NCBI RefSeq assembly: GCF_037094685.1
Contig: NZ_CP146614.1
Coordinates: 1,674,001 to 1,738,000 of the forward strand
DNA from: Massilia sp. METH4
GTDB lineage: Bacteria; Pseudomonadota; Gammaproteobacteria; Burkholderiales; Burkholderiaceae_D
DNA: 64,000 nucleotides
Direction of reading: 5' to 3'
Below the pieces are notes generated by a model. The model did not search any database. It was not told where the DNA came from and saw only the letters and a program-made list of their open reading frames with translations. Positions 45,321-53,595 of the stretch are shown here, piece by piece. A program made the position numbers and the translations under genes. How positions within the stretch are numbered: position 1 is the stretch's first letter; each line of letters starts with the position of its first letter.

Positions 45321-46209
45321 GCAGGCGCATCTCCTTCGCCGCCGTTCGCGCGATCTCGCAGAACGCCTGCACCGCCGGCGCCGCGCGCGACAGGTTGCGC
45401 AGGATGAGCCCCACGCGCCGCTTCACCATGGGCCGCAGCGGCCGTGCCACGATGCGCGGGTGGGTTTCGGCCAGCGCGTGCGGCAGCGCCAGCTCGGGCA
45501 TGACGGTCACGCCGTCGCCGGTGTCGACCAGGCCGAGGATGGTGACCATCTGCGACATGCGATAGCGCACGTGCGGCGCCAGGCTCGCGTTGGCGAACAG
45601 TGGCTCCACCAGCGCCGAGCAGCCCTGTTCCGGCATGATGAAGGGCAGGCCCACCAGTTCCTCCAGCGTCACCGAGCGTTTGGCCGCCAGCGGATGGTCG
45701 CGCGGCAGCAGCGCCACCAGCTGGTCTTCCACCAGCGGCACGGTGTCGAAGCGGTCGTCCGGCAGCACGGCGAAGCCGACATCGACGCGGCGGTCGGCCA
45801 CCCAGCTGATCACCGCCGGATCGGGGCCCTCGTCGATCTGCACCTCGATGCCGGGATAGCGGGCGCGGAATGCCGTCAGGATCGCCGGCAGCAGCTTCAG
45901 CGACGACGTGGGGCCGAACGAGCCGATGCGGATCAGGCCCTGGTTCAGGCCGCGCGCCACGGCGGCGTCCTGGCGCATCGCTTCCTGCAGGCCGAGGATT
46001 TCACGGGCGCGCAGCAGCAGGCGGCGGCCCAGCTCAGTCACCTCGACGGCGGCTTGCTGGCGCTCGACCAGTTGCACGTCCAGCTCCTGCTCCAGCGAGC
46101 GGATCGCGTGGGAGACGGCGGACTGGCTGATGCCGAGGCGCAGCGCGGCGGACGTGAAGCCGCGCATCTCGGCCACCATCACGAAAATTTCCAGTTGGGT
46201 GAAGGTCAT
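45307..46209 (-). CDS. LysR-family regulator of the divergent EamA transporter
   Basis: 300 residues: FTQLEIFVMVAEMRGFTSAALRLGISQSAVSHAIRSLEQELDVQLVER (HTH), then an effector domain of the CynR/CysB-like type (IRIGSFGPTSSLKLLPAILTAFRARYPGIEVQI, ALLPRDHPLA). Divergent from the EamA permease across 93 bp holding an ATGAGC-N4-GCTCAT dyad. Likely activates the permease in response to its substrate. Confidence 0.88.
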   Translation of the reverse strand: MTFTQLEIFVMVAEMRGFTSAALRLGISQSAVSHAIRSLEQELDVQLVERQQAAVEVTELGRRLLLRAREILGLQEAMRQDAAVARGLNQGLIRIGSFGPTSSLKLLPAILTAFRARYPGIEVQIDEGPDPAVISWVADRRVDVGFAVLPDDRFDTVPLVEDQLVALLPRDHPLAAKRSVTLEELVGLPFIMPEQGCSALVEPLFANASLAPHVRYRMSQMVTILGLVDTGDGVTVMPELALPHALAETHPRIVARPLRPMVKRRVGLILRNLSRAAPAVQAFCEIARTAAKEMRLLSKA

Positions 46210-46223
46210 GGCGACGATGGGTC

Positions 46224-46239
46224 ATGAGCTTTCGCTCAT
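46224..46239. promoter_or_regulatory. LysR-type dyad ATGAGC-TTTC-GCTCAT
   Basis: Perfect 6-bp arms in the divergent gap between the LysR gene (start 46209) and the EamA gene (start 46303), with a further CATGAG half-site at 46245. Fits a LysR recognition plus activation site arrangement. Confidence 0.6.
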
Positions 46240-46302
46240 TTGCGCATGAGTTTGGATAAGCAATACTGTATGGCTTCCTCCACCCGAAAGGCAAGTGCGA
46301 AT

Positions 46303-47187
46303 ATGAATAACAATCTCGTGTACGTCAAACTCGTGTGCGTCACCCTGTTCTGGGGCGGCACGTTCATCGCGGGGCGCGTCGTGGCCCACGCGCTGCCGGC
46401 CATGACGGCGGCGGCGCTGCGATTCGCCGTGGCGGCGGCCCTGCTGCTGCTGGTGGCCTGGAAGAAGGAGGGCGGCTTGCCGCGCCTGTCCGGCAGGCAG
46501 ATGGCCGCGACCGCCGCGCTGGGCCTGACCGGCATCTTCCTGTACAACCTGTGCTTCTTCGGCGCGCTGGGCACCATGCCGGCCGGCCGCGCGGCGCTGT
46601 TCATCGCGCTCAATCCCATCGTGACGGCGCTTGCCGCCGCGGCGCTGCTGCGCGAACGGCTGCACGCCGTGAAGTGGATCGGCATCGCGCTCGCCTTCTG
46701 CGGCGCTGCCATCGTGATCACGCGCGGCGATCCGCTGGCGGCCCTGCACGATATCGGGCAGTCACTGGGCAAAGGCGAATTGCTGATGATCTGCGCGATC
46801 AGCAGCTGGGCCGCCTACACGCTGGTGGGCCGCGCCGCGCTGAAGGGCCTGACGCCGGTGGCCGCCACCACCTACGCGGCGCTGTGGGGCCTGCTGTTCC
46901 TGCTCGTTGGCGCGGCGCGCGACCTGGTATCGCTGCAATGGAGCGCCATCGGCTGGCAGGTGTGGGCCAGCCTGTGCTACCTGGGCGCGTTCGGCACGGT
47001 GCTGGGCTTCGTCTGGTACTACGAGGGCGTGAAGGCGATCGGCGCCTCGCGCACCGCCGTGTTCAACAACCTGGTGCCGGTGTTCGGCATCAGCCTGGCC
47101 GCGCTGCTGCTGGGCGAGCAGGTGCTGGCATCGATGGTGGCCGGCGGCGTGCTGGTGGCGGCGGGCGTGACGCTGACGAACCGCTGA
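46303..47187 (+). CDS. EamA/DMT-superfamily exporter
   Basis: 294 residues, ten helices in two EamA repeats: VCVTLFWGGTFIAGRVVAHALPAMTAAALRFAVAAALLLL opening, FIALNPIVTALAAAALLRERL closing repeat 1, and FNNLVPVFGISLAALLLGEQV closing repeat 2. Exports amino acids or metabolites. ATG 46303 is chosen since the frame before it overlaps the promoter region; ATG 46270 is possible. Confidence 0.87.
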   Translation: MNNNLVYVKLVCVTLFWGGTFIAGRVVAHALPAMTAAALRFAVAAALLLLVAWKKEGGLPRLSGRQMAATAALGLTGIFLYNLCFFGALGTMPAGRAALFIALNPIVTALAAAALLRERLHAVKWIGIALAFCGAAIVITRGDPLAALHDIGQSLGKGELLMICAISSWAAYTLVGRAALKGLTPVAATTYAALWGLLFLLVGAARDLVSLQWSAIGWQVWASLCYLGAFGTVLGFVWYYEGVKAIGASRTAVFNNLVPVFGISLAALLLGEQVLASMVAGGVLVAAGVTLTNR

Positions 47188-47280
47188 CCGGTGTGCCCGA
47201 CCGCTTCGTTCCCGGCGGTATCGTGCGGAGCGCGCTTGCCGATCTCCCTATCATGGCGCGATTCGAATGGGGAGAAAAGC

Positions 47281-48276
47281 ATGCGGTGCCTGATCGTGCT
47301 GTTGTTCATCGCGCAGCTGGCCGGCTGCGCGACCGTGCTGTCCGCCGACGAACGCAGTGCGGTGGCCGGCAAGACCTATGTGATCACCGGGGCCTCCAGC
47401 GGCTTCGGCAAGGGCGTGGCGCTCGAACTGGCGGCCATGCGCGCCAACGTGGTGCTGGCGGCACGCCGCGCGGACGCCCTGGACGCGGTGGCCGCCGAGG
47501 CGCGCGCACGTGGCGGCACGGCGCTGGTGGTGCCGACCGACGTGTCGCGGCAGGAAGAGGTGCGGCACCTGCTCGACGCGGCGGTGGCGCGCTTCGGCCG
47601 GGTGGACGTGTGGATCAACAACGCGGCCGTGGGCGCCATCGGCGTGTTCGATACCGTGCCGCTGGAAGATCATGCGCGCATCGTCGACGTCAATTTGAAA
47701 GGCCTGATCTACGGCAGTCACGTGGCGGTGCAACAGTTCCGCAAGCAGGGTGCGGGCACGCTGGTCAATATCGGTTCCGTGGAAAGCGTGATCCCGCAGG
47801 CCTTCCATGCCACGTATTCGGCGACCAAGGCCGCCACGCTGTCGCTGGGGCGCTCGCTGAACGAGGAATTGCGGCTGACGGGCGCGGACAACATTTCGGT
47901 GGCGACCGTGCTGCCGTGGGCCACCGACACACCGTTCTTCAGCCATGCGGCCAACTACTCGGGCGGCACGCCGCGCATGCCGCTGATGGACGAGCCGCAG
48001 AAGGTGATCGATGCGATCGTGTGGGTGTCCGTGCACCCGCAGGAAGAGCTGGCGGTGGGGTGGAAGGCAAAGGCCGCCTATCTCGGTTCGCGGCTGACGC
48101 CAGATCTGGCGGAGCGCGTTTCCGCCAACGTCGCCCATCACTACCAGTTCGAGACGGCGCCGCCGGCGCCCGCCACCTCCGGCGCGGTGCACCGCCCGAT
48201 GCCCGGCACGACGGGTGTCGATGGCGGGCATCGCGAGCGTATCGAAAACGAGAACGCGGCCCGGCGCGGCGACTGA
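47281..48276 (+). CDS. SDR oxidoreductase with lipoprotein signal
   Basis: 331 residues from ATG 47281 (GGGGAG). Residues 1-16 form a signal with lipobox LAGC (C16). A classical SDR follows: TYVITGASSGFGKGVALELA (cofactor motif), WINNAAVGAIG, and YSATKAATLSLGRSLNEEL (Y-x-x-x-K). A basic, disordered tail (290-331) ends the protein. SDRs use cytoplasmic NAD(P)H, so export would be odd: either the N-terminus is an inner-membrane anchor facing in, or the enzyme works with a bound cofactor. Neighbours give no pathway. Confidence 0.8.
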   Translation: MRCLIVLLFIAQLAGCATVLSADERSAVAGKTYVITGASSGFGKGVALELAAMRANVVLAARRADALDAVAAEARARGGTALVVPTDVSRQEEVRHLLDAAVARFGRVDVWINNAAVGAIGVFDTVPLEDHARIVDVNLKGLIYGSHVAVQQFRKQGAGTLVNIGSVESVIPQAFHATYSATKAATLSLGRSLNEELRLTGADNISVATVLPWATDTPFFSHAANYSGGTPRMPLMDEPQKVIDAIVWVSVHPQEELAVGWKAKAAYLGSRLTPDLAERVSANVAHHYQFETAPPAPATSGAVHRPMPGTTGVDGGHRERIENENAARRGD

Positions 48277-48279
48277 TGC

Positions 48280-49239
48280 CTACGCCGCGTGCTCGAGGTA
48301 CTCGGCCAGCTTGCCGATAGTCTGCCGGCCCAGCTCCTCGGCACCGAATTTCTTCACCGCCGCCAGCGCTTCCGGGCTCGCGAAGATCGTGCGCATCGTC
48401 AGCAGCGTCTCGGCATCGCCGGCCTCCTCGAAGGTGATGCGCACGTCGAAGCCCGGGTCACCCTCGCTGCCGCTGCCGTGGTGGTACACCAGTCGCTCGG
48501 GGCGCGTCACCTCCTGGTACTCGACCAGGTTCGGCCAGAGTGTGCCGTCCGGCCCCGTCATCTCGAAACGCCAGCTGCCGCCGGCACGCGCGTCCATCGA
48601 TGCCGTCGCCACCGAGTAGCCGTTCGGTCCCCACCACACGCTGATCTGCCGCGGATCGGTGAACGCATCGAACACACGCTCGCGCGGCGCCCGCAGGGTA
48701 CGCGTGATGACGATCTCGCGATCCGCGGTATTGGCGGTGGCCAGGTACTGCTCGTAGAGGTCGTACATGCCGCCGAAGCCCTGCTGCATCGATTCGTGGC
48801 CGGCGCGGAACGCCGCGCACTCGGCATCGCTGGCATTCACCGGCACGGAGTGCAGCGTGAAGATCGTCTTGCCATTGTCTTCTTCCAGGGTGACGGTGTT
48901 CAGCACTTCCAGCGGCCAGACGGGCAGCAGGGGATAGCGGATACGGTTGCCCTGCTCGTCCGCGAAACCGTTGACGAATACGAAGCGGTGCGGACGGGCG
49001 ATCTCGTGGAAGTCGAAGCGGCCCCACACCTCCATGCCGGGCATGCCTTCGCGCGGGTGCATGCAGTAGTGGAAAGCGCCGCCGGGCCTCGCCTCGGCGC
49101 GTGCCACCGTGATCGTGCATTCCTTTGGCCCCCACCAGTGACGCAGGTGGTCGGGATCGGTCATCGTGGTGAAGACCAGTTCGCGCGGCGCGTCGAACAC
49201 GCGGCGGATGGTGAGTCCAACTTCGTCAGCGTTTGCCAT
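48280..49239 (-). CDS. Tandem AHSA1/SRPBCC fusion protein
   Basis: 319 residues from ATG 49239 (AGAGGAGA). Two AHSA1 domains in one chain: LTIRRVFDAPRELVFTTMTDPDHLRHWWGP at about 8 and ITRTLRAPRERVFDAFTDPRQISVWWGPNGYS at about 165. Most relatives have a single domain; here the pair may form an internal pseudo-dimer. It overlaps the ArsR gene by 14 bp, the common ArsR-SRPBCC operon in which the regulator controls a ligand-binding or detoxifying partner. Ligand unknown. Confidence 0.87.
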   Translation of the reverse strand: MANADEVGLTIRRVFDAPRELVFTTMTDPDHLRHWWGPKECTITVARAEARPGGAFHYCMHPREGMPGMEVWGRFDFHEIARPHRFVFVNGFADEQGNRIRYPLLPVWPLEVLNTVTLEEDNGKTIFTLHSVPVNASDAECAAFRAGHESMQQGFGGMYDLYEQYLATANTADREIVITRTLRAPRERVFDAFTDPRQISVWWGPNGYSVATASMDARAGGSWRFEMTGPDGTLWPNLVEYQEVTRPERLVYHHGSGSEGDPGFDVRITFEEAGDAETLLTMRTIFASPEALAAVKKFGAEELGRQTIGKLAEYLEHAA

Positions 49240-49588
49240 GCTCGTTCTCCTCTGTTTGCAGTCCGGCCAGGTAATCGTCGAGTCGGTCGAGGCGGTCTTC
49301 CCACAACTGGCGGTACTGGGCGATCCAGCCGCCGGCTTCGCGCAGCGGTGCCGCTTCGAGGCGGCACGGGCGCCACTGCGCATGGCGCCCGCGCGAAATC
49401 AGGCCCGCGCGTTCGAGCACCTTGAGATGCTTGGTGATCGCCGGCTGCGTCATCGCAAAGGGCGCCGCCAGTTCGGACACGGTAGCCTCGCCCCGGGCCA
49501 GCCGCGCCAGGATCGCCCGGCGGGTCGGGTCGGAAAGCGCCGCGAACGTGAGGCTCAGTTGCTCGGTGTGGGATGACTGCTCGTCCAT
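49226..49588 (-). CDS. ArsR-family repressor
   Basis: 120 residues from ATG 49588. LSLTFAALSDPTRRAILARLARGEATVSELAAPFAMTQPAITKHLKVLERAGLISRGR is the winged HTH of the non-metal SdpR-like ArsR group; no metal-binding cysteines. First gene of the ArsR-SRPBCC pair. The promoter-proximal palindrome at 49597 is its probable operator, giving autorepression. Confidence 0.9.
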   Translation of the reverse strand: MDEQSSHTEQLSLTFAALSDPTRRAILARLARGEATVSELAAPFAMTQPAITKHLKVLERAGLISRGRHAQWRPCRLEAAPLREAGGWIAQYRQLWEDRLDRLDDYLAGLQTEENEHGKR

Positions 49589-49596
49589 GCTGTAAA

Positions 49597-49620
49597 CCAA
49601 AAGGTTATTTAACCTATTGG
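49597..49620. promoter_or_regulatory. ArsR-type operator palindrome
   Basis: CCAAAAGGTTAT-TTAACCTATTGG, arms matching at 10 of 12 positions, starting 9 bp upstream of the ArsR ATG in an AT-rich patch of otherwise GC-rich DNA. Position and form fit an autorepressor site. Confidence 0.65.
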
Positions 49621-49684
49621 TAATGTAAGTAGGGGCAGCCTGTTTGTCAAGCGATCAGAACTGGGGAGACGCACGTTGCGCCGC

Positions 49685-50179
49685 CTAGTGCCGTAGCGTG
49701 AACTGCATGCGGAAGGGGAATTCCTGCGAGCACGGCTTGCCGTGGCACAGCGCCGGCTTGTACTTTTCCAGCACCAGCACATTGGCAATGACGGTCGTGA
49801 GCTGCGGGTCGGACGAGCCATAGACCTTTACCTCGCTGGCCCGGCCATCGGCGCCGACGATCACGCCCATGTCGACATTGCCGGTTACGTGCAGCCTTTC
49901 CTGCACTTGCGACATGGCGCGCAGCAGGCTGCGGTAGCCCCGTGCGGGATACGGCGGCTCGTCATCGGGGCCCATGCCCTCGTACATGCCGCGCAGGCGC
50001 GCCTTGTCGGACTCGGACAGCTCGGCGTAGGTCTTGTCAGGCGGCAGGCTGAGGCGCGCGTTCTCGCGCTTGAGCAGTGTGCCGGTACGCGGCTCCTCCT
50101 CCTTCATCCGGTATTCCTGGGCATTGGCGAGAGTGGCGGACAGCGCCAGCAGGGCGCCAAAGGCAGGGGCAAGTCGCAA
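49685..50179 (-). CDS. Secreted TonB-C-terminal-like protein
   Basis: 164 residues. From a TTG at 50179 (GGAG upstream) a clean signal peptide LRLAPAFGALLALSATLANAQ is made; no ATG gives this. The C-terminal part (about 85-164: LHVTGNVDMGVIVGADGRASEVKVYGSSDPQLTTVIANVLVLEKYKPALCHGKPC) is like the TonB C-terminal/energy-transducer fold but lacks a membrane anchor. Two C-terminal cysteines may form a disulfide. Periplasmic; role unknown. Confidence 0.7.
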   Translation of the reverse strand: MRLAPAFGALLALSATLANAQEYRMKEEEPRTGTLLKRENARLSLPPDKTYAELSESDKARLRGMYEGMGPDDEPPYPARGYRSLLRAMSQVQERLHVTGNVDMGVIVGADGRASEVKVYGSSDPQLTTVIANVLVLEKYKPALCHGKPCSQEFPFRMQFTLRH

Positions 50180-50296
50180 GATGGGCTCCGCGGTCGAAAA
50201 CGCTGTTATAGCGCATCGCTCCCGTTCGAAAACTCACTCTTTGTCACATTGCAACATTTCCCCAGCACCATCGCCACGCGCGTCGCGAAACAACAA

Positions 50297-50339
50297 CGGG
50301 GACTGTCCCCGAATTTTCGCAACACCGGGGACTGTCCCC
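50297..50339. repeat. Two copies of GGGGACTGTCCCC palindrome
   Basis: CGGGGACTGTCCCCG at 50297-50311 and GGGGACTGTCCCC at 50327-50339, joined by GAATTTTCGCAACAC, and preceded by a related ATTGCAACATTTCCCC. Same unit as at 29411-29503. Lies just past the stop of halogenase 1. Confidence 0.7.
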
Positions 50340-50349
50340 TGTTGTAGAT

Positions 50350-51852
50350 TTACCACCCCGTGCCGGAGCAGTATTGTTCCACGTATTTCTGGTGCGACGG
50401 CAGCTGGGCCACGGTGCGGTCGATGGCGCTGCTGATGCTGCCGAGGAAGTGGTTCAGTTCCTCGTCGCCCATCAGGTCGGCGCTGGGGTGGTGGGAAGCG
50501 GGGATGATGCCCTGGCCCAGCATCACCTGGATCCACGAGTTTTCGGCGAACAGCTCGTTGGAGACGCGGAACACGCGGCCCGTGTCGCGGAACAGGTCGA
50601 TGCGGTGCTGCAGCGAGGGCGGCAGCTTCATCGTGGCGGCGTCGCGCCAGTACGGCGTGTCGCGGCGGTTCGTTACGGTGTAGTGCAGGATGATGAAATC
50701 GCGGATGTGGGCGATCTCGTAGTCGGCCTGCCGGTTGTATTCGTCGATGTCGGCCTGGCTGATGCCGTCCTGCGGGAACATCTGCATCAAGCGGATGATG
50801 CCGCGCTGGATCAGGTGGATGCTGGTCGATTCGATCGGCTCCAGGAAGCCGCTGGCCAGGCCGATGGCGATGCAATTGTTCTTCCAGGTCTGCTTGCGCT
50901 GGCCCGGCGTGAAGCGGATCACCCGCGGCGTCATCAACGGTTCGCCGTCGACGGCCGCCGTCAGCGTGCGCAGCGCCGTTTCATCGTCGGTGTAGCGGCT
51001 CGAGTACACCAGTCCATTGCCCACGCGATGCTGCAGCGGGATCTGCCACTGCCAGCCGGCGTCGCGGGCGATCGAGCGGGTGTACGGCACGGCATCGCGC
51101 ACCGACGTTGTCTGCAAGGCCACCGCGCTGTCGTTGAACAGCCAGTGCGACCAGTCCTCGTATTCCACACCCATCGTCTGCCCGATCAGGAGGGCGCGGA
51201 AGCCCGTGCAATCGATGAACAGGTCGCCCTCCAGCTCCACGCCGGAATCGAGCCGCAGGGCGATGATGTCGCCCGTGATCAGGTTCTTGCGCACCTCGGC
51301 GATCTTGCCCTCCACGCGCTGTACGCCGTATCGCTCCGAGAAGCGGCGCAGGAATCTGGCGTAGCGGCCCGCATCCATGTGGTAGGCGTAGTTCATGCCG
51401 TTGTTCGGCAGGTGCGCGAAGCGGTTCTTCCGCCCCGCCTTCAGCTCCAGGCAGTAGTCGCCATAGTCGCCGGCGAGGCCGCGCTCGCGGCCCTTGTGCC
51501 AGAAGTGCTGGAAGCCCGCCGTCCAGTGGTCGGTGCCGGTGCTGCCGAACGAGTGGATGTAATCCTCGTTCACGTTGCGCCAGTTCTCGAAGCTGATGCC
51601 CAGCTTGAACGTGGCCATCGTCTCGGCCATGAATTCCTGCTCGTTGATTTCCATGAGGTGGTGGAAATTCATCAGCGTGGGAATCGTGGCTTCGCCGACG
51701 CCGACCGTGCCGATCTCGTCGGACTCGATCAGCTTGATGTCGAGCAGCCTGCCCAGCGATTTGGACAGGCCCGCGGCCACCATCCACCCGGCCGTGCCGC
51801 CGCCCGCGATCACCACGCGGCGCACCGGCTTCGTCAAGCGTTGTTGTTCCAT
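50350..51852 (-). CDS. Flavin-dependent halogenase 1 (tryptophan-halogenase family)
   Basis: 500 residues from ATG 51852 (AAGGAG). FAD motif GGGTAGW at 17-23, the catalytic lysine region MATFKLGISFENWR, the halogenase signature WQWQIP, and the glutamate of SGFLEPIESTSIHLI. All essential residues of the tryptophan-halogenase family are present, so it can be catalytically competent, using FADH2, O2 and chloride or bromide. Sequence style is that of the group found next to TonB receptors in Xanthomonas, Caulobacter and Massilia, whose natural substrates are not settled. Last gene of the leftward receptor locus. Confidence 0.87.
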   Translation of the reverse strand: MEQQRLTKPVRRVVIAGGGTAGWMVAAGLSKSLGRLLDIKLIESDEIGTVGVGEATIPTLMNFHHLMEINEQEFMAETMATFKLGISFENWRNVNEDYIHSFGSTGTDHWTAGFQHFWHKGRERGLAGDYGDYCLELKAGRKNRFAHLPNNGMNYAYHMDAGRYARFLRRFSERYGVQRVEGKIAEVRKNLITGDIIALRLDSGVELEGDLFIDCTGFRALLIGQTMGVEYEDWSHWLFNDSAVALQTTSVRDAVPYTRSIARDAGWQWQIPLQHRVGNGLVYSSRYTDDETALRTLTAAVDGEPLMTPRVIRFTPGQRKQTWKNNCIAIGLASGFLEPIESTSIHLIQRGIIRLMQMFPQDGISQADIDEYNRQADYEIAHIRDFIILHYTVTNRRDTPYWRDAATMKLPPSLQHRIDLFRDTGRVFRVSNELFAENSWIQVMLGQGIIPASHHPSADLMGDEELNHFLGSISSAIDRTVAQLPSHQKYVEQYCSGTGW

Positions 51853-51874
51853 CTTGTCTCCTTGCATTCTTCGT

Positions 51875-52876
51875 TCAGCGGTTCATCCGCTTGAGCAGCT
51901 GGGCGCGCAGGGCGCGCGCCATGTCTTCCGTCATGGGCGCCAGCATCCGCCGCGCGGCAGGCGGGATATGAGCGGACGTATTCGCGTCCTGCTCGAACAC
52001 GTAATGCCGGAACAACCCTTCCCACGCCTTGCGCTGCTCGGGCGGCAGGTCGCGGATGGTCATGATCGCGTACATCAGCGCGTTGGTCGGCGTGTCCATG
52101 TAGTGCGGCGTTTGCCGCCACCAGTAGTTGACCAGCACGTTGAAGGGATCGAGCGCCTCGACGTGATGCCACCACATGCTGGGGATGAACAGCGCGTCGC
52201 CCGGCTCCATCTCGGCCACCTGCGCATGCGCGAGCGCCTCGCGGAACTTCGGATAGCGCTCGAAATCGGGGGCCTGGAAATCCACCAGGCTGATGGCCTG
52301 CCCCGCCGGCGTGAAATCCAGCGGCCCAACGTACAGGTTGGCCAGCTGCTCCGGCGGGAACAGCGTGAAGCGGCGCCGGCCCGCCGTCACGCAGGCCAGG
52401 TTGTCCGGTGCGTCGTAGTGCGCCGAGATGCGCGTGCGATTGCCGATCCAGATCGAGGCGAGCGGGTCGCGCTCGCCCAGGTCCACGTCGTTCTCGCTGC
52501 GAAAGCCGGGCAGGCACGTGTCGATCGTGGTGGAGCCCACGTAGATGGCGGGCGGCTCCACGTCGTCGCGGTGCGACTCCAGCTCGGCCAGCACGCCGCC
52601 CAGCGGCGCGTGCACGGGGCGGTAGTTGAAACCGGAGATATCGTCGTTGTAGAAGAAGCGGCCCTTGATGTCGGGCGCGCCCAGCATCGCCAGCACCGGC
52701 GCACCCTGGTAGAAGCGCATCAGGTAGGCCGACGCGGCCTGCTGCGATTGCAGCGCGGCCTGCACCATCGGCCAGTGCGACACAAGGGAGCGCAGCAGCA
52801 GCGGCTGCGTGGACGTGAGGATGCGCGCGTTCAGGTCGCGCGGCGTCAAGCCACGCAGTTCAGCGACCGGCAGCAT
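51875..52876 (-). CDS. Cupin_8/JmjC-like Fe(II)/2-oxoglutarate-type protein
   Basis: 333 residues from ATG 52876; the frame also permits a TTG at 52906. Iron-site pattern H-x-D in SAHYDAPDNLACVTAGRRRFTLFPPEQ and the distal histidine in FIPSMWWHHVEALDPFNVLVNYWW. The fold is that of JmjC-like hydroxylases (Cupin_8) that hydroxylate proteins or small molecules. It overlaps the SapC gene by 17 bp and precedes halogenase 1 by 22 bp, so it is in the same operon. Confidence 0.85.
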   Translation of the reverse strand: MLPVAELRGLTPRDLNARILTSTQPLLLRSLVSHWPMVQAALQSQQAASAYLMRFYQGAPVLAMLGAPDIKGRFFYNDDISGFNYRPVHAPLGGVLAELESHRDDVEPPAIYVGSTTIDTCLPGFRSENDVDLGERDPLASIWIGNRTRISAHYDAPDNLACVTAGRRRFTLFPPEQLANLYVGPLDFTPAGQAISLVDFQAPDFERYPKFREALAHAQVAEMEPGDALFIPSMWWHHVEALDPFNVLVNYWWRQTPHYMDTPTNALMYAIMTIRDLPPEQRKAWEGLFRHYVFEQDANTSAHIPPAARRMLAPMTEDMARALRAQLLKRMNR

Positions 52877-53579
52877 GCTTCCGGTTCTTCCCGTTTTTTC
52901 TGTCAATCAATCCGCGGAACTGCGACAACGAAGCCAGCGCCATGTAGATCGCCTGCAGATAGCCCGCCTTGTGCAGCGCCGCGATGGCTTCCGGCGCCAG
53001 CGCGGCCAGGCGCTCCTCGTGGATGGTGTAGAAGCCGCCCAGGCGGTTCTGCGAGCCGTCCTCCAGCTCGATGTCGAACACGAACGATTCGAGCAGCTCG
53101 TGCTTCAACAGCGCGTCGATGAAGCCCACATTGCTCTGCAAGCCTTCGTGGATCGTAAACAGGATCGAGTTGATGCGGTCCAGGTAGTCGGTGATGCCGC
53201 CGTGCGGCAGGAACACCGCCTCGCCCTCCGTACGGGAGACGCGTGGGCTCTCGAGATCCACGTGCACCAGCATCTCCTCGCCGTTGCGGCCGATCAGGAA
53301 GGGCTGGCGCTCGATCATCAGGGGGATTTCCGTCGCATCCCAGCCATCGGCCTTCAGGAACAGGTTTTCGCCCGATTGAAAGCCGAACAGCACGATGGGT
53401 TCGAAGCCGCGGCCATCTTCCGCCTTGCGGAACACGATCGGGTAGTGCGCCTGCAGCGTGCGGAATTCGGCGGGGAAGGTGGCAACGTACATCACTTCGT
53501 CGCCGAAACCGGCGCCGTGGCGGGTGATGATCTTCAGGTCCTTGTGCTGGACGTTGTTCAGTAAAACGTGGTTCGGCAT
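52860..53579 (-). CDS. SapC-family protein
   Basis: 239 residues: HVLLNNVQHKDLKIITRHGAGFGDEVMYVATFPAEFRTLQAHYPIVFRK is the typical SapC opening, followed by PFLIGRNGEEMLVHVDLESPRVS and a helical C-terminus. Similar to the S-layer-associated SapC of Campylobacter by name, but in these loci a soluble partner of halogenases and TonB receptors; function unknown. Middle of the operon, 16 bp behind halogenase 2. Confidence 0.87.
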   Translation of the reverse strand: MPNHVLLNNVQHKDLKIITRHGAGFGDEVMYVATFPAEFRTLQAHYPIVFRKAEDGRGFEPIVLFGFQSGENLFLKADGWDATEIPLMIERQPFLIGRNGEEMLVHVDLESPRVSRTEGEAVFLPHGGITDYLDRINSILFTIHEGLQSNVGFIDALLKHELLESFVFDIELEDGSQNRLGGFYTIHEERLAALAPEAIAALHKAGYLQAIYMALASLSQFRGLIDRKNGKNRKHAAGR

Positions 53580-53595
53580 GGGTGTCTCGTCTGTT

